From assembly GCF_029626105.1 (NCBI RefSeq), contig NZ_JARUBH010000009.1:4650001-4714000 (forward strand): a stretch of 64,000 nucleotides of DNA. The letters run 5' to 3'. The position numbers were made by a program, and so were the translations under genes. Within the stretch, counting starts at the first letter, position 1, and every line of letters starts with the position of its first letter. Below the pieces are notes generated by a model. The model searched no databases. It was not told the DNA's origin and was given only the letters and a program-made list of their open reading frames with translations. Positions 10,100 through 20,658 of this stretch are shown here, in pieces. The DNA comes from Solwaraspora sp. WMMD792. GTDB lineage: Bacteria > Actinomycetota > Actinomycetes > Mycobacteriales > Micromonosporaceae.

Positions 10100-10780
10100 T
10101 CAGGTCGACAGGTCGACCTCTTCCCAGCCGGGCGGTGCGTCGTGGTACGGGCCACGGAAGACGACCGCCCATTCCAGGGCCCACCGCCGTTGCCCGATGG
10201 CGTTGGCGTCCACCACCCCGGGCAACGGGTCGCCCCGCCGTTCCGCCTCCAGGTAGCCCCAGTCCAGGCAGTAGTAGAAGTCGAGCAGTACGGCGGCCTC
10301 GGCCGCGTCGCGGGGGGCGACGAGGGTCCGGGAGCGCCATTGGGCGAAGGTTTCGCCGGCCGCCAGGTTCGGCAGCAACGCCATCAGCCGGTCGTCGGAG
10401 ACCGCGACCGGGTCGAGATGCCGGGTCAGCCCCAGCACCCAGGCCAACGCGAAGATCGCGTCGTGGTGCAGGACGAACGAGCGGTGGTCGCCGCGCCCCC
10501 CGATGACGAACTGCCACTCCGGCGGGGTGACCAGCTCGACCAGATGCGAGTTGAGCAGCCAGCTCATCGCCGCCTGCGGCGGCATCCCGAAGCAGCGGGC
10601 CAGCACCAGATGCAGGATCGCGGTGCGGGCCTCGATCTCCGGGGTGGGCCGCAGCTCGACCCCGTCGCCCGGCTCCCAGACCAGCGGAAAGCCGGCCGGA
10701 GGCAACGGTAGGCGGAGCCGGCGCAGCTCGTCGAGACTCTCCGCGCGAATGGCCCGGGGGTCAGGAGCGAGTACGGTCAC
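10100..10780 (-). CDS. DUF4272-like protein
   Basis: A 226-residue soluble, largely helical protein resembling DUF4272 proteins: an N-terminal IRAESLDELRRLRLPLPP, an ARTAILHLVLARCFG helix, SWLLNSHLVELVTPPEW and a C-terminal FYYCLDWGY...RRWALEWAV segment. No catalytic motif is evident and the function is unknown. The start is GTG at 10780 with AGGGA 9 nt upstream. It converges with the rlmA-like gene (11 bp apart) and follows deoA on the same strand. Confidence 0.65.
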   Translation of the reverse strand: MTVLAPDPRAIRAESLDELRRLRLPLPPAGFPLVWEPGDGVELRPTPEIEARTAILHLVLARCFGMPPQAAMSWLLNSHLVELVTPPEWQFVIGGRGDHRSFVLHHDAIFALAWVLGLTRHLDPVAVSDDRLMALLPNLAAGETFAQWRSRTLVAPRDAAEAAVLLDFYYCLDWGYLEAERRGDPLPGVVDANAIGQRRWALEWAVVFRGPYHDAPPGWEEVDLST

Positions 10781-10902
10781 AGGCTTCGTTCCCTGCTAGT
10801 CGGCGTCGGCTTCTCTCCTGAACGGACCCCCGGCGAGGCAGGATATCCGCTCTGTGTCACGGGTACCACGACAAGGGGTGTCGGTACGCCGGTCGCGGCG
10901 GA

Positions 10903-12225
10903 TCAGGCGATCCGGTCGACGACCAGCTCGGTGGTCGCCGGTGGCGCGTCGGTGAGCTGAACGGGATCCGTCGGGCCGAACCCGCCGGAGAGGGCCGGCA
11001 GCACGTCGGCGATCCGACCGGGGTCGTCGGCGCGCAGCTCGACGAGGGGGTCGCCGGCCCGGACCGGCTCCCCCGGCCGGCGGTGCAGGATCACTCCGGC
11101 GGCGGCGCTGACCGGATCCTCCTTGCGGGCCCGGCCGGCACCGAGCCGCCAGGCGGCCACCCCGATCGCGCGGGCGTCGACCGCGGCGACGTAGCCGTCC
11201 CGGTCGGCGCGGACCAGTTCGGTTTCGGCGGCGACCGGTAGCGGGGCGTGCGGGTTCCCGCCCTGGGCGGCGATCATCGCCCGCCAGGTGTCCATCGCCC
11301 GGCCGTCGCGCAGCGCGGCGGCCGGGTCGGCGTCGGGCAGGCCGGCGGCGGCCAGCATTTCGCGGGCCAGCGCGAGGGTGAGGTCGACGACGTCGGCCGG
11401 TCCGCCGCCGGCGAGCACCTCCACCGCCTCGGTCACCTCGACCGCGTTGCCGACCGCCCGACCGAGCGGGGTGGACATGTCGGTGAGCAGGGCGACCGTG
11501 CGGACGCCGTGTGCGGCGCCCAGGTCGACCATGGTGCGGGCGAGCTGCCGGGCGTCGGCGACCGACGCCATGAAGGCTCCGCTGCCCACCTTGACGTCGA
11601 GGACCAGCGCGCCGGTGCCTTCGGCGATCTTCTTGCTCATGATCGAGCTGGCGATCAGTGGGATCGCTTCGACGGTGCCGGTGACGTCGCGCAACGCGTA
11701 CAGCTTGCGGTCGGCCGGGGCGAGGCCGTCGCCGGCCGCGCAGATGACCGCGCCGACGTCGCGCAGTTGGTCGACGAAGCGGGCGTTGGTCAGGTCCGCC
11801 CGCCAGCCGGGGATCGACTCCAGCTTGTCCAGGGTGCCGCCGGTGTGGCCGAGCCCTCGGCCGGACAGCTGCGGTACGGCGGCGCCGCAGGCGGCGACCA
11901 GCGGGGTCAACGGCAGGGTGATCTTGTCTCCGACGCCGCCGGTGGAGTGCTTGTCGACGGTGGGCCGGGCGACGCCCGACAGGTCGAGCCGCTCGCCGCT
12001 GGCGATCATGGCGGCGGTCCACCGGGCGATCTCGGCGGTGTCCATGCCGCGCAGCAGGATCGCCATGGCCAGCGCCGACATCTGCTCGTCGGCGATCTCA
12101 CCCCGGGTGTACGCGGCGATGGTCCAGTCGATCTGGGCGTCGCTGAGTCGGCCGCCGTCGCGTTTGGTGCGGATCACGTCCACGACGCCGGCTATCTTGG
12201 TGCTGTCACTAGACAAGTCGGTCAT
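10903..12225 (-). CDS. deoA: Thymidine phosphorylase / pyrimidine-nucleoside phosphorylase
   Basis: A 440-residue nucleoside phosphorylase that splits thymidine (or uridine) with phosphate into base and (deoxy)ribose-1-phosphate. The N-terminal helical domain begins VDVIRTKRDGGRLSD. HSTGGVGDK is the phosphate-binding loop and SGRGLGHTGGTLDKLE is the family signature. SSIMSKKIAEG and DVKVGSGAFM follow, with a C-terminal ALRDGRAMDTW region. ATG 12225 is used; only a short GAAGG lies immediately upstream, so a start a few codons downstream is possible. It follows cdd by ~90 bp, consistent with joint pyrimidine salvage. Confidence 0.96.
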   Translation of the reverse strand: MTDLSSDSTKIAGVVDVIRTKRDGGRLSDAQIDWTIAAYTRGEIADEQMSALAMAILLRGMDTAEIARWTAAMIASGERLDLSGVARPTVDKHSTGGVGDKITLPLTPLVAACGAAVPQLSGRGLGHTGGTLDKLESIPGWRADLTNARFVDQLRDVGAVICAAGDGLAPADRKLYALRDVTGTVEAIPLIASSIMSKKIAEGTGALVLDVKVGSGAFMASVADARQLARTMVDLGAAHGVRTVALLTDMSTPLGRAVGNAVEVTEAVEVLAGGGPADVVDLTLALAREMLAAAGLPDADPAAALRDGRAMDTWRAMIAAQGGNPHAPLPVAAETELVRADRDGYVAAVDARAIGVAAWRLGAGRARKEDPVSAAAGVILHRRPGEPVRAGDPLVELRADDPGRIADVLPALSGGFGPTDPVQLTDAPPATTELVVDRIA

Positions 12226-12316
12226 ACCTTCACGATGGCTCCAGGGTCGCGGGCGACGCTGGAGAGGGCGGGGTAGGAAATCGGCTGCCGGGTGCTCGCG
12301 GTGCTGCCGCGCTCGA

Positions 12317-13138
12317 TCAGCCGGTCCAGCGGGTGCTCACCTCGGTCGGCGGGTCACCCTCGCCGGCCCAGGAGACCCCGCCGTCGGCATCGACCACCAC
12401 CACCCGGTGGGTGCGCGCCCGGCCCCAGGCCACCACCGACTCGGCTGACGGCCAGCTCGGCGCCTCCTCCAGGATGCCCGAGCCGGCCGCCTCGCCGGTA
12501 GATTCGGACCGTTCCCAGTAGCCGGTCCAGACCAGCTCGCCGCCGGCCGAGTCGGGGTGTACGAAGACGGTGCCCCGGCCCCGCCACTTGGCCAGCCGGG
12601 CCGGCACCGCGGTGTCCGGCGCCACCACCGGGCGGCCGGCGGCGTCGGCCCGCCCGACGTGCTCGGGGCCGACCCGGTCCCGCTCCACCGCGCCACGACC
12701 GGCGCCGCGACCGGTGCCCCGGCCGACGCCGACGCCGGGGGCGAGCGCGGCGGCCGCGAGATCCGCCGGGCCGAACGCGTGCGGCAGCAGCTCCGCCACG
12801 GTCAACGGCGCCGGCAGCGCCTCGACCTGGCATTCCGGCCCGCCGTGCTCCCACAGCAGTTGGCGGCAGCGCCCGCAGGGCATCAGCGGCTGACCGTCCC
12901 CGCCGACACAGGACAACGCCACCAGCCGGCCACCGCCGGTGCTGTGCAGCGACGAGACGACACCGCACTCGGCGCAGAGCACCACGCCGTACGCGGCGTT
13001 CTCGACGTTGCAGCCGACGACCACCCGGCCGTCGTCGACCAGCCCGGCCGCGCCGACCGGGAAGTTCGAGTACGGCGCGTACGCGTGCCGCATCGCCTCG
13101 GTCGCGGCCCGCCGCAGCTCCACCCAGTCGATCTCCAC
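12317..13138 (-). CDS. cdd: Cytidine deaminase with a C-terminal extension
   Basis: 273 residues, about twice the usual ~130 of bacterial cytidine deaminase. The N-terminal half is canonical: YAPYSNFPVGAAGLV, NVENAAYG, the zinc motif CAEC and PCGRCRQ. The enzyme deaminates (deoxy)cytidine to (deoxy)uridine. After a Gly/Arg-rich linker (~residues 140-180) comes an extra ~95-residue domain (RLAKWRGRGTVFVHPD, WTGYWERS, PSWPSAESVVAWGRAR, GVSWAGEGDPP) of unknown role that looks like a small standalone domain. The start is GTG 13138 because AGGAGG lies 6 nt upstream; a GTG 7 codons earlier lies before that site. It sits between the nucleoside permeases and deoA. Confidence 0.9.
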   Translation of the reverse strand: MEIDWVELRRAATEAMRHAYAPYSNFPVGAAGLVDDGRVVVGCNVENAAYGVVLCAECGVVSSLHSTGGGRLVALSCVGGDGQPLMPCGRCRQLLWEHGGPECQVEALPAPLTVAELLPHAFGPADLAAAALAPGVGVGRGTGRGAGRGAVERDRVGPEHVGRADAAGRPVVAPDTAVPARLAKWRGRGTVFVHPDSAGGELVWTGYWERSESTGEAAGSGILEEAPSWPSAESVVAWGRARTHRVVVVDADGGVSWAGEGDPPTEVSTRWTG

Positions 13139-13238
13139 GACTGCCCTCCTCACCTGCACCGGCCACCGCCACCGGCCGGTCGGCCCGGTTCGTACGACCG
13201 GACCTGACCGGCCAGTAGTAAACGGTAACCGGCGTTGA

Positions 13239-14525
13239 TCAGGCTTTGATGTAGGGCTTGCCGTCGGCGGCCGGTGCCCGTACCCGGCCGACCAGTCCGG
13301 CGACCGCGAGCAGCGTCGCCAGGTACGGCAGCATCGCCAGGAACTGGCTCGGGATGGCGCTGCTGATCGCCCCCAGGTAGGCGCCGAGCTGGTCGGCGAA
13401 GCCGAAGAACAGCGACGCCAGCAGCGCCCCGGTCGGGCTCCACCGGCCGAAGATCATCGCGGCGAGGGCGATGAAGCCCTTGCCGCCGATCATGTTCTTG
13501 GTGAACGAGTAGAGCAGCAGGGTGTACGACCCGCCGCCGATCCCGGCCACCATGCCGGCCAGCAGCACGTTGCGGTAGCGCAGCCCCAGCACCCGTACGC
13601 CGAGGGTGTCCGCCGCGATCGGATGTTCGCCGATCGACCGGGTCCGCAGCCCCCACCGGGTCCGGAACAACGCCACGTTGATCACCACGACCAGGATCAG
13701 CGCCAGGTAGAGGAAGATGCTGCCCCGGAACAACGCCGGCCCGAGCACCGGGATGTCGGACAGCAGCGGGATCTCCCAGGTGCCGAAGTGCGGCGGCTGG
13801 TTGTAGGCCGGCTGGTCGGTCTGCATCAACCGCTCGTAGAGGAAGCCGGTCAGACCGATCGCGAACAGGTTCAGCACGATGCCGATGACCACCTGGTCGA
13901 CCAGGTAGCGGATGGCGAACAGGGCCAGCAGCAGCGAGATGAACGCCCCGCCGAGGGCCGCGGCGATCAGCCCGACCCAGACGTTGCCGGACATGGTGCC
14001 GATCAGCGCACCGGCGAACGCACCCATCAGCAGCTGGCCTTCGATGGCCACGTTGACCACCCCGGAGCGTTCGCAGAGCACCCCGGCCAACGAGCCGAAG
14101 ATCAGCGGCAACGCCAGCAGGAAGGTGCCCCGGACGATGTTGACCATCGGCATGAAGTTCTGCCCGGTCGGCGCGGTGGAGATCTGCCAGCAGAGGAAGC
14201 TGACCACGAAGCCGACGATGCCGACGCCGAGCAGCCAGCGGAACCAGCGGGCGCCGTACGGGCTGAGCAGCAGCGCGCCGGCGGCGAGGGTCGCCAGACC
14301 GAACAGCACCGCGCCCAGGTTGCCGGGGATCCGCAGCGCGGCCCCGCCAGCGGTCTCGCTGAGCGTGAACCGGGCCTGCTGCTCGGCGGCGAGCGAGCCG
14401 AAGACGGCCGCCGCGACCACGCCGGCGGCGACCAGGACGGCACCGCTGATCCGGGTACGGCTCCAGAACCGTTGTGCCACAGCCACCGGTGCGTCAGTTG
14501 CGATCATGGTGGACAACGCGGTCAC
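13239..14525 (-). CDS. Nucleoside ABC transporter permease (second subunit)
   Basis: About 428 residues, a multi-spanning permease of the branched-chain/BMP family (YufQ/NupQ type). Typical segments are GVLCERSGVVNVAIEGQLL, the YLVDQVVIGIVLNLFAIGL helix, GEHPIAADTLGVRV and IGGKGFIALAAMIFGRWSP. The start is GTG 14525, overlapping the TGA of the first permease (GTGA); an ATG six codons further in lacks a ribosome site. Together with the other permease, the ATPase and the lipoprotein it should form a nucleoside importer; the adjoining deaminase and phosphorylase genes support that substrate. Confidence 0.92.
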   Translation of the reverse strand: MTALSTMIATDAPVAVAQRFWSRTRISGAVLVAAGVVAAAVFGSLAAEQQARFTLSETAGGAALRIPGNLGAVLFGLATLAAGALLLSPYGARWFRWLLGVGIVGFVVSFLCWQISTAPTGQNFMPMVNIVRGTFLLALPLIFGSLAGVLCERSGVVNVAIEGQLLMGAFAGALIGTMSGNVWVGLIAAALGGAFISLLLALFAIRYLVDQVVIGIVLNLFAIGLTGFLYERLMQTDQPAYNQPPHFGTWEIPLLSDIPVLGPALFRGSIFLYLALILVVVINVALFRTRWGLRTRSIGEHPIAADTLGVRVLGLRYRNVLLAGMVAGIGGGSYTLLLYSFTKNMIGGKGFIALAAMIFGRWSPTGALLASLFFGFADQLGAYLGAISSAIPSQFLAMLPYLATLLAVAGLVGRVRAPAADGKPYIKA

Positions 14526-15885
14526 CAGCCCTTCGCCATGCTGGTCTGCAACCGGGCGGACCGCGCCGCCCGGAGCTGGAAGATCGCCTTCACCAGGGCG
14601 GGGGCGGCGATGAAGATGACGATCAACGCCTGGAGCACGGTGACCAGTTCCAGCGAGATGCCGGAACCCGACTGCATCGCGTTGCCACCGGCCCGCAGCG
14701 CCCCGAACAGCAGCGCCGCCAGCGCGACGCCCCAGGGTCTGACCCGGCCGAGCAGGGCGACCAGGATGCCGTCGAAGCCGATCTGGGCCGCGACCAGCGG
14801 GGTCAACGCGTTCGCCGTACTGCCGAGCACCATGTTGGCGCCGCCCAGCCCGGCGAGCCCGCCGGCGACCACCATCAGCAGTACGTACGTGCCGGTGACG
14901 CTGATCCCGGCGGTCCGCGCGGCGTCCGGGTTGGCGCCGACGGCGCGCAGTTCGAAGCCGAACGTGGATCGGTTGAGCAGCCACGCGACGGCGGCGGTGA
15001 CGGCGACCGCCAGCAGGATGCCGGCGTGCACCCGCAGCCCGTCGCCGAGCAGCCGGGGCAGCTGGGCGGTGGTGTCCACCGGCCGGCTGATCGCGTCCGG
15101 CCGGTCCGGGTTCTGCACGCCGGGCTGCACGATGATCCAGGTGAGGAAGTACAGCGCCACGTAGTTGAGCATGATCGTGGTGATCACCTCGTGGGCGCCG
15201 GTACGGGCCTTGAGGAATCCGGGGAAGAAGCCCCACAGCGCGCCGCCGAGCGCCCCGGCCAGCACCGCGACGACCGCGTGCAGCACCAGCGGCAGTGGCA
15301 GCAGGAATCCGGCCAGCGCGGCCACCACGACGCCGATGATCGCCTGCCCTTGGGCGCCGATGTTGAACAGGCCGCCCCGGAAGGCCAACGCCACCGACAG
15401 CCCGGTGAAGACCAGCGGCGCGGTGTAGGTCAGCGTCTCGGAGATCGGCCGGAACACCGTCGACCACTCGGTGTCCCCGGCGATCCAGGACCGTACCGCC
15501 GCCGGGTCGATCACCGAGCCCTTGAACAGGTTGGCGTACGCCTCGCTGACCAGGGTCCAGCTGGCGGACAGCGCGTCGGCCGGGCGGGCGAAGAAGTAGG
15601 TGTAGGTGGCGAGCACCTCCGGGTCGGAGATGATCATCAGTACGCCGCCGATGACGACGGCCAGCAGGAGCGCGAGCACCGTCACGGTGACGGTGTTGGC
15701 GGCCCACAGGTTGTGCAGGAAGCGCTGGCCGAGGGAGTCACCGCCGGGGGCGGGCGGGCCGGTGCCGGCGGGCGGCTCGGCGTCGGCCGCGGTGCTGGCG
15801 TCGACGGCGGCGTGCGCGGCGGCCGCCGGCTCGGCGTCGGCGGGCGGCTTGTCCGGCGAACCGGCCGACGAGCCGTTGTCGCTGC

Positions 15886-15889
<4 letters not shown>
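14522..15889 (-). CDS. Nucleoside ABC transporter permease (first subunit)
   Basis: 455 residues. It begins with ~70 Ala/Pro/Asp-rich, probably cytoplasmic and disordered residues, then ~9-10 membrane segments of the YufP/NupP type ([16 protein letters not shown], the [15 protein letters not shown] region, [33 protein letters not shown]). The ATG overlaps the ATPase stop as ATGA (15886-15889), and the stop overlaps the next permease start, so three transporter genes are translationally coupled. An internal insertion of ~60 extracytoplasmic residues lies after the first helix. Confidence 0.92.
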
Positions 15890-17466
<1,577 letters not shown>

Positions 17467-17472
17467 CGGAGC

Positions 17473-17478
17473 CTCCCG
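17473..17478 (-). promoter_or_regulatory. Shine-Dalgarno site supporting the CTG start
   Basis: GGGAGG on the minus strand, 6 nt before CTG at 17466. No ATG/GTG/TTG is correctly placed for it in the ATPase frame. Confidence 0.7.
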
Positions 17479-17527
17479 GGGAGACTCCGGGCCACCGGCG
17501 GGTGCCCGGAGGGGTCGATGGCTGAGG

Positions 17528-17571
17528 CCGCCCCTGTCACCGGGGTCTGTGGACCCCGGTGACAGGGGCGG
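17528..17571. terminator. 20-bp perfect hairpin between lipoprotein and ATPase genes
   Basis: 17528-17547 pairs perfectly with 17552-17571 around a TGTG loop. It lies 51 bp after the lipoprotein stop and ~60 bp before the ATPase start on the same strand. Inference: a partial terminator or mRNA 3'-end stabiliser, giving more binding protein than transporter, a common arrangement in ABC importers. Confidence 0.85.
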
Positions 17572-17621
17572 GGTGTCGCTCGCGAGGCGCGCCGGGGCAG
17601 CCCCGGCGCGCCAGCCGCCGG

Positions 17622-18716
17622 TTACTCCGGCTGCGCGGCGGAGGTGACCTCGATGGTGCCGGCGATGATGTCCGCCTTGAGCTGCTCGACCTCGGCCTTC
17701 AGCTCGTCGGAGACGCGGTCTTCGAACTCGTTGTACGGGGCCAGCGAGACGCCGTTGTTCTCCAGGTTGCCCAGGTAGCCCGGGTCGGCGCTGAGCTCGT
17801 CGCCGTTCGCGCCGGCCAGCACGGCCTGCTTCACCGCGTCCGGGATGTTCTTGACCACGGTGGTCAGGAAGGTGTCGCAGTACTGCTCGGCGCTCTCGCA
17901 GCCGTCGACGTCGACCCAGATGACGCTGTACGCGCCACCGGCGGCCTGCGCGGCGGCGGCGGTGCCGAGCCCGGCGCCACCGGCGACCGGCATGATCACG
18001 TCGGCGCCCTGGGCGACCAGGCTGTCGCCGACCTTCTTGCCCTCGTCCTGCTTGACGAAGTCGTTGGTGAACGAACCGTTCTGGGTCGCCTTGTCCCAGC
18101 CGAGCACCTGCACGTCGGCGCTCTTGACCTCGTTGTAGTGGGCGACGCCGTCGACGAAGCCGTCCATGAAGATGGTCACCGGCGGGATCGGCAGGCCGCC
18201 GTAGGTGCCGACGACGCCGCTCTCGGAGAAGCCGGCCGCCAGGTAGCCGGCGAGGAACGCGGCCTGGGCGGTGTCGAACTGCATCGGGTAGACGTTGGGC
18301 TGGCCGGTCGTGGCGTCGACGATGCCGAACTGCTGGTCCGGGTTGGCCTCGGCGACCGCCTTGGTGGCGTCGCCCATCAGGCCGCCGACGGCGAGGATGA
18401 AGTCGCAGTCCCCGGTGACGTAGCCGGTCAGGTTCGGCTCGTAGTCGGCCTCGGCGCTGGAGGCGACGTAGTCCCCGTCGACCGCGTCGTTCTCGCTCTG
18501 CGCCGCCTCGATGCCGGCCCAGGCCGAGGCGTTGAAGGACCGGTCGTCGATGCCGCCGACGTCGGTCACCATGCACGCCTTGTACGCCTCGGTGGGCTCG
18601 CCACCGGTGCCGTCCGTGCCTTCGTTATCGGGTGCCTCGCCGCACGCGGCAGCGGTGAGCGCCAGCCCACCCGCCGCGAACATCGAGACGATCCGCATCC
18701 CACGCGTAGCGCGCAA
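17622..18716 (-). CDS. BMP-family nucleoside-binding lipoprotein
   Basis: About 364 residues. A lipoprotein signal peptide ([19 protein letters not shown], Cys ~25) is followed by a Gly/Thr/Glu linker and a periplasmic-binding fold of the BMP/Med type: [20 protein letters not shown], the YEPNLTGYV region, [20 protein letters not shown] and a late [17 protein letters not shown]. It should capture nucleosides outside the membrane for the downstream permeases. The start is taken as TTG 18716, with AAGGAG 6 nt upstream; ATG 18698 has no site. It is the first gene of the importer operon and is separated from the ATPase by a strong hairpin. Confidence 0.92.
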   Translation of the reverse strand: MRATRGMRIVSMFAAGGLALTAAACGEAPDNEGTDGTGGEPTEAYKACMVTDVGGIDDRSFNASAWAGIEAAQSENDAVDGDYVASSAEADYEPNLTGYVTGDCDFILAVGGLMGDATKAVAEANPDQQFGIVDATTGQPNVYPMQFDTAQAAFLAGYLAAGFSESGVVGTYGGLPIPPVTIFMDGFVDGVAHYNEVKSADVQVLGWDKATQNGSFTNDFVKQDEGKKVGDSLVAQGADVIMPVAGGAGLGTAAAAQAAGGAYSVIWVDVDGCESAEQYCDTFLTTVVKNIPDAVKQAVLAGANGDELSADPGYLGNLENNGVSLAPYNEFEDRVSDELKAEVEQLKADIIAGTIEVTSAAQPE

Positions 18717-19018
18717 GACGGTCTCCTTCCATTGCACACCGCAGACTGTCGCGGCATCGCGTCCCCACCCGGCCGGTCGGACCGGACGTACTTTGGACGG
18801 GAGCGTACGCGCGGTCCCGTCCACCGGCCGACAATCGTGCACGACTGTTGAGCCGCCGTTACCCTCGCGTAACTCTCCCGTGCGGGAGGTCACCCACGGA
18901 TCCGCAGCATCGCTCCCGCCGCCGACCCTATAAGGGGCGGCAGCGGGTCGTCGGCGGTTCACCCGGTCGTGACCGGGGCAGGTGACGGCACGGTCGGTCG
19001 CCGTACGGTGGCGTGGTG
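18717..19018. other. Intergenic region upstream of the nucleoside importer
   Basis: No supported gene. It should hold the importer promoter. On the minus strand a TATAGG box falls within an imperfect CCCGCC...GGCGGG inverted repeat near 18914-18947, but no matching -35 is clear, so no promoter is asserted. Confidence 0.4.
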
Positions 19019-19360
19019 TCAGCGCCAGAAGACGGCGACGGCGGCGTTGACCAACGTCAGCACGATGATCGCCAGGAAATGCCCCTTGTTGACCGATTCG
19101 CGCTTACGGGAGAAGAAGACCATCGCCAGGATGGCGAGCCCGAGCACCAGTTTGGTAACGAGTTTCGCCGGGGCCGGCTCGGCGCCGTCGCGCAGCGGCG
19201 CGGACAGCCCGATGCCGGTGACCACCTGGATGACCGCACCCCACAGCATGGCCGGGTTGATCCGGATGTGACCGCTGAACCACTGGACGGCGGCACCACC
19301 GAGCAGCAACGCGAACCCGATCAGGTGGGCGTAGAGCAGTACGAGTCTGAGAGCTTCCAC
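19019..19360 (-). CDS. Small four-helix membrane protein
   Basis: About 113 residues with four predicted membrane helices (VLLYAHLIGFALLLGGAAV; NPAMLWGAVIQVVTGIGLS; LVTKLVLGLAILAMVFFSRK; HFLAIIVLTLVNAAVAVFW). It resembles uncharacterised actinobacterial integral membrane proteins. GGGAGG sits directly against ATG 19369, too close to use it, but 9 nt before GTG 19360, which is chosen. It overlaps the end of the PAP2 gene by ~40 bp, so it is probably co-transcribed and coupled. Confidence 0.7.
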   Translation of the reverse strand: MEALRLVLLYAHLIGFALLLGGAAVQWFSGHIRINPAMLWGAVIQVVTGIGLSAPLRDGAEPAPAKLVTKLVLGLAILAMVFFSRKRESVNKGHFLAIIVLTLVNAAVAVFWR

Positions 19361-20640
19361 GACCTGCATCCTCCCGTACCGTGGCCGCCCGGACCGCCCC
19401 CGGGGTCCGACGCGGCCGGGACGGGCCGGATCGTCCACCAGCAGGCACCCACCCAGCACCCGGCGAGCAGCAGACTGCCGGCCAGATCGAGCGGATGATG
19501 CACCCCCCAGTAGAGCCGGGACAGCCCGACGCCGGTCGGCGCGAGCACGGCGGCCACGACCGCCGCCCAGCGTGGCCAGCCTCGGGACCAGTGCCAGACC
19601 AGCAGGGCGACGGCGAGGTACAGGCACGCCGGCGCGGCCAGGTGCCCGGACGGAAAACTCGCCGTCGGCGGGATCTCCTCCCCGAGCCGCGGCACAGCGG
19701 GCCGGTCGCGGGCGACCACGCCGGACGAGGCAAGGAACAGCGTGATCTCACCGACCATCACCGCCGCGAGGAAGATCACGGGTCGCAGCCGCCGACGTGA
19801 CGCGACGATCACGACCCCGGCGCCGAGAGCCCCGGCCGTGGACCAGTTGGTGTCGCCGAACCGGTTGCCGGCCGCCGCGACCGGATCGAGCGTGCTGTCG
19901 CGGTGCGCGACGAACCACTCCACCGCCGCCTGGTCGGCGGCGACCAGCGCGGAACCGGCCAACGGTCCGGTGACCAGCAGGCCGGCACCGACCAACAGGC
20001 CGAAGGTGAACACCCAGGCCGCCGCCAGGCAGGTGGCGGTCCGCCAGGGCCGGGGCAGGACGGTCTGCTCGTTCGGCGCGGCCCGCAGACCCTGGTCGAC
20101 CCGGCTCCGGCCCTCAGGCGTGGCCCCGACGGCCAACAGGTCGTCGCCGGTCAGCCGGCGGTAGCCGGCCACGGTCACCGCCAGCCAGCCCAGACCCAGC
20201 AGCCAGCCGACGGCGACGGCGCCGAGCGGCGGCCCACCGAGCAGCCAACGGAGCACCTCCAACCCGATGGCCAGCGACGCGGCGGTGACGACAGCCGGTA
20301 TCCGCCACCGAGGTGCCGCCGCCGGCAGAAACACCAGCAGCAGTACGCCGTACGCCACGACCGAGGCGACCGCCGACCGGCTGGACAAGCTCAGCTCGAC
20401 CAGTTGGAAGGCCACCGCGCCGCCGGCGGTGACCACGACGTATCCGGCGAGCCGGGGCCGCCGACGGATCAGCAGGTACGCGGTAGCCAGCAGCAGTACC
20501 CGTACCAGCATGATGTCGCCGCCGAAGTCGGTGACTCCGTGCAGCACCTCGCTCCCGACGCCGCCACCCGCAGTGAGCACAGCCATGCCCGGCTGCGCTA
20601 CCCGCTGACGCGGCTGCCCCAAACCGGCGGGTGAATCCAC
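19321..20640 (-). CDS. PAP2-family membrane phosphatase
   Basis: About 439 residues. The N-terminal half has several hydrophobic helices of no recognised family. The C-terminal half carries the three PAP2 motifs: RDRPAVPRL, FPSGHLAA, and SRLYWGVHHPLD with its catalytic His. Such enzymes dephosphorylate phosphatidic acid, undecaprenyl pyrophosphate or phosphatidylglycerol phosphate at the membrane; the substrate here is unknown. The start is uncertain: GTG 20640 is used, but ATG 20586 or 20511 are possible and none has a good ribosome site. It follows the phospholipase D gene by 18 bp, suggesting a lipid-processing operon. Confidence 0.82.
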   Translation of the reverse strand: MDSPAGLGQPRQRVAQPGMAVLTAGGGVGSEVLHGVTDFGGDIMLVRVLLLATAYLLIRRRPRLAGYVVVTAGGAVAFQLVELSLSSRSAVASVVAYGVLLLVFLPAAAPRWRIPAVVTAASLAIGLEVLRWLLGGPPLGAVAVGWLLGLGWLAVTVAGYRRLTGDDLLAVGATPEGRSRVDQGLRAAPNEQTVLPRPWRTATCLAAAWVFTFGLLVGAGLLVTGPLAGSALVAADQAAVEWFVAHRDSTLDPVAAAGNRFGDTNWSTAGALGAGVVIVASRRRLRPVIFLAAVMVGEITLFLASSGVVARDRPAVPRLGEEIPPTASFPSGHLAAPACLYLAVALLVWHWSRGWPRWAAVVAAVLAPTGVGLSRLYWGVHHPLDLAGSLLLAGCWVGACWWTIRPVPAASDPGGGPGGHGTGGCRSWKLSDSYCSTPT

Positions 20641-20658
20641 CAGTCGGTCGGGGACCGG

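Noticed and set aside
14526-15707. N-terminal extension of the second permease frame
   Set aside because: It is the out-of-frame shadow of the first permease; GTG 14525 with a stop/start overlap explains the gene.
17467-18576. N-terminal extension of the ATPase frame through the lipoprotein gene
   Set aside because: It crosses a 20-bp hairpin and runs out of frame through a clearly coding gene.
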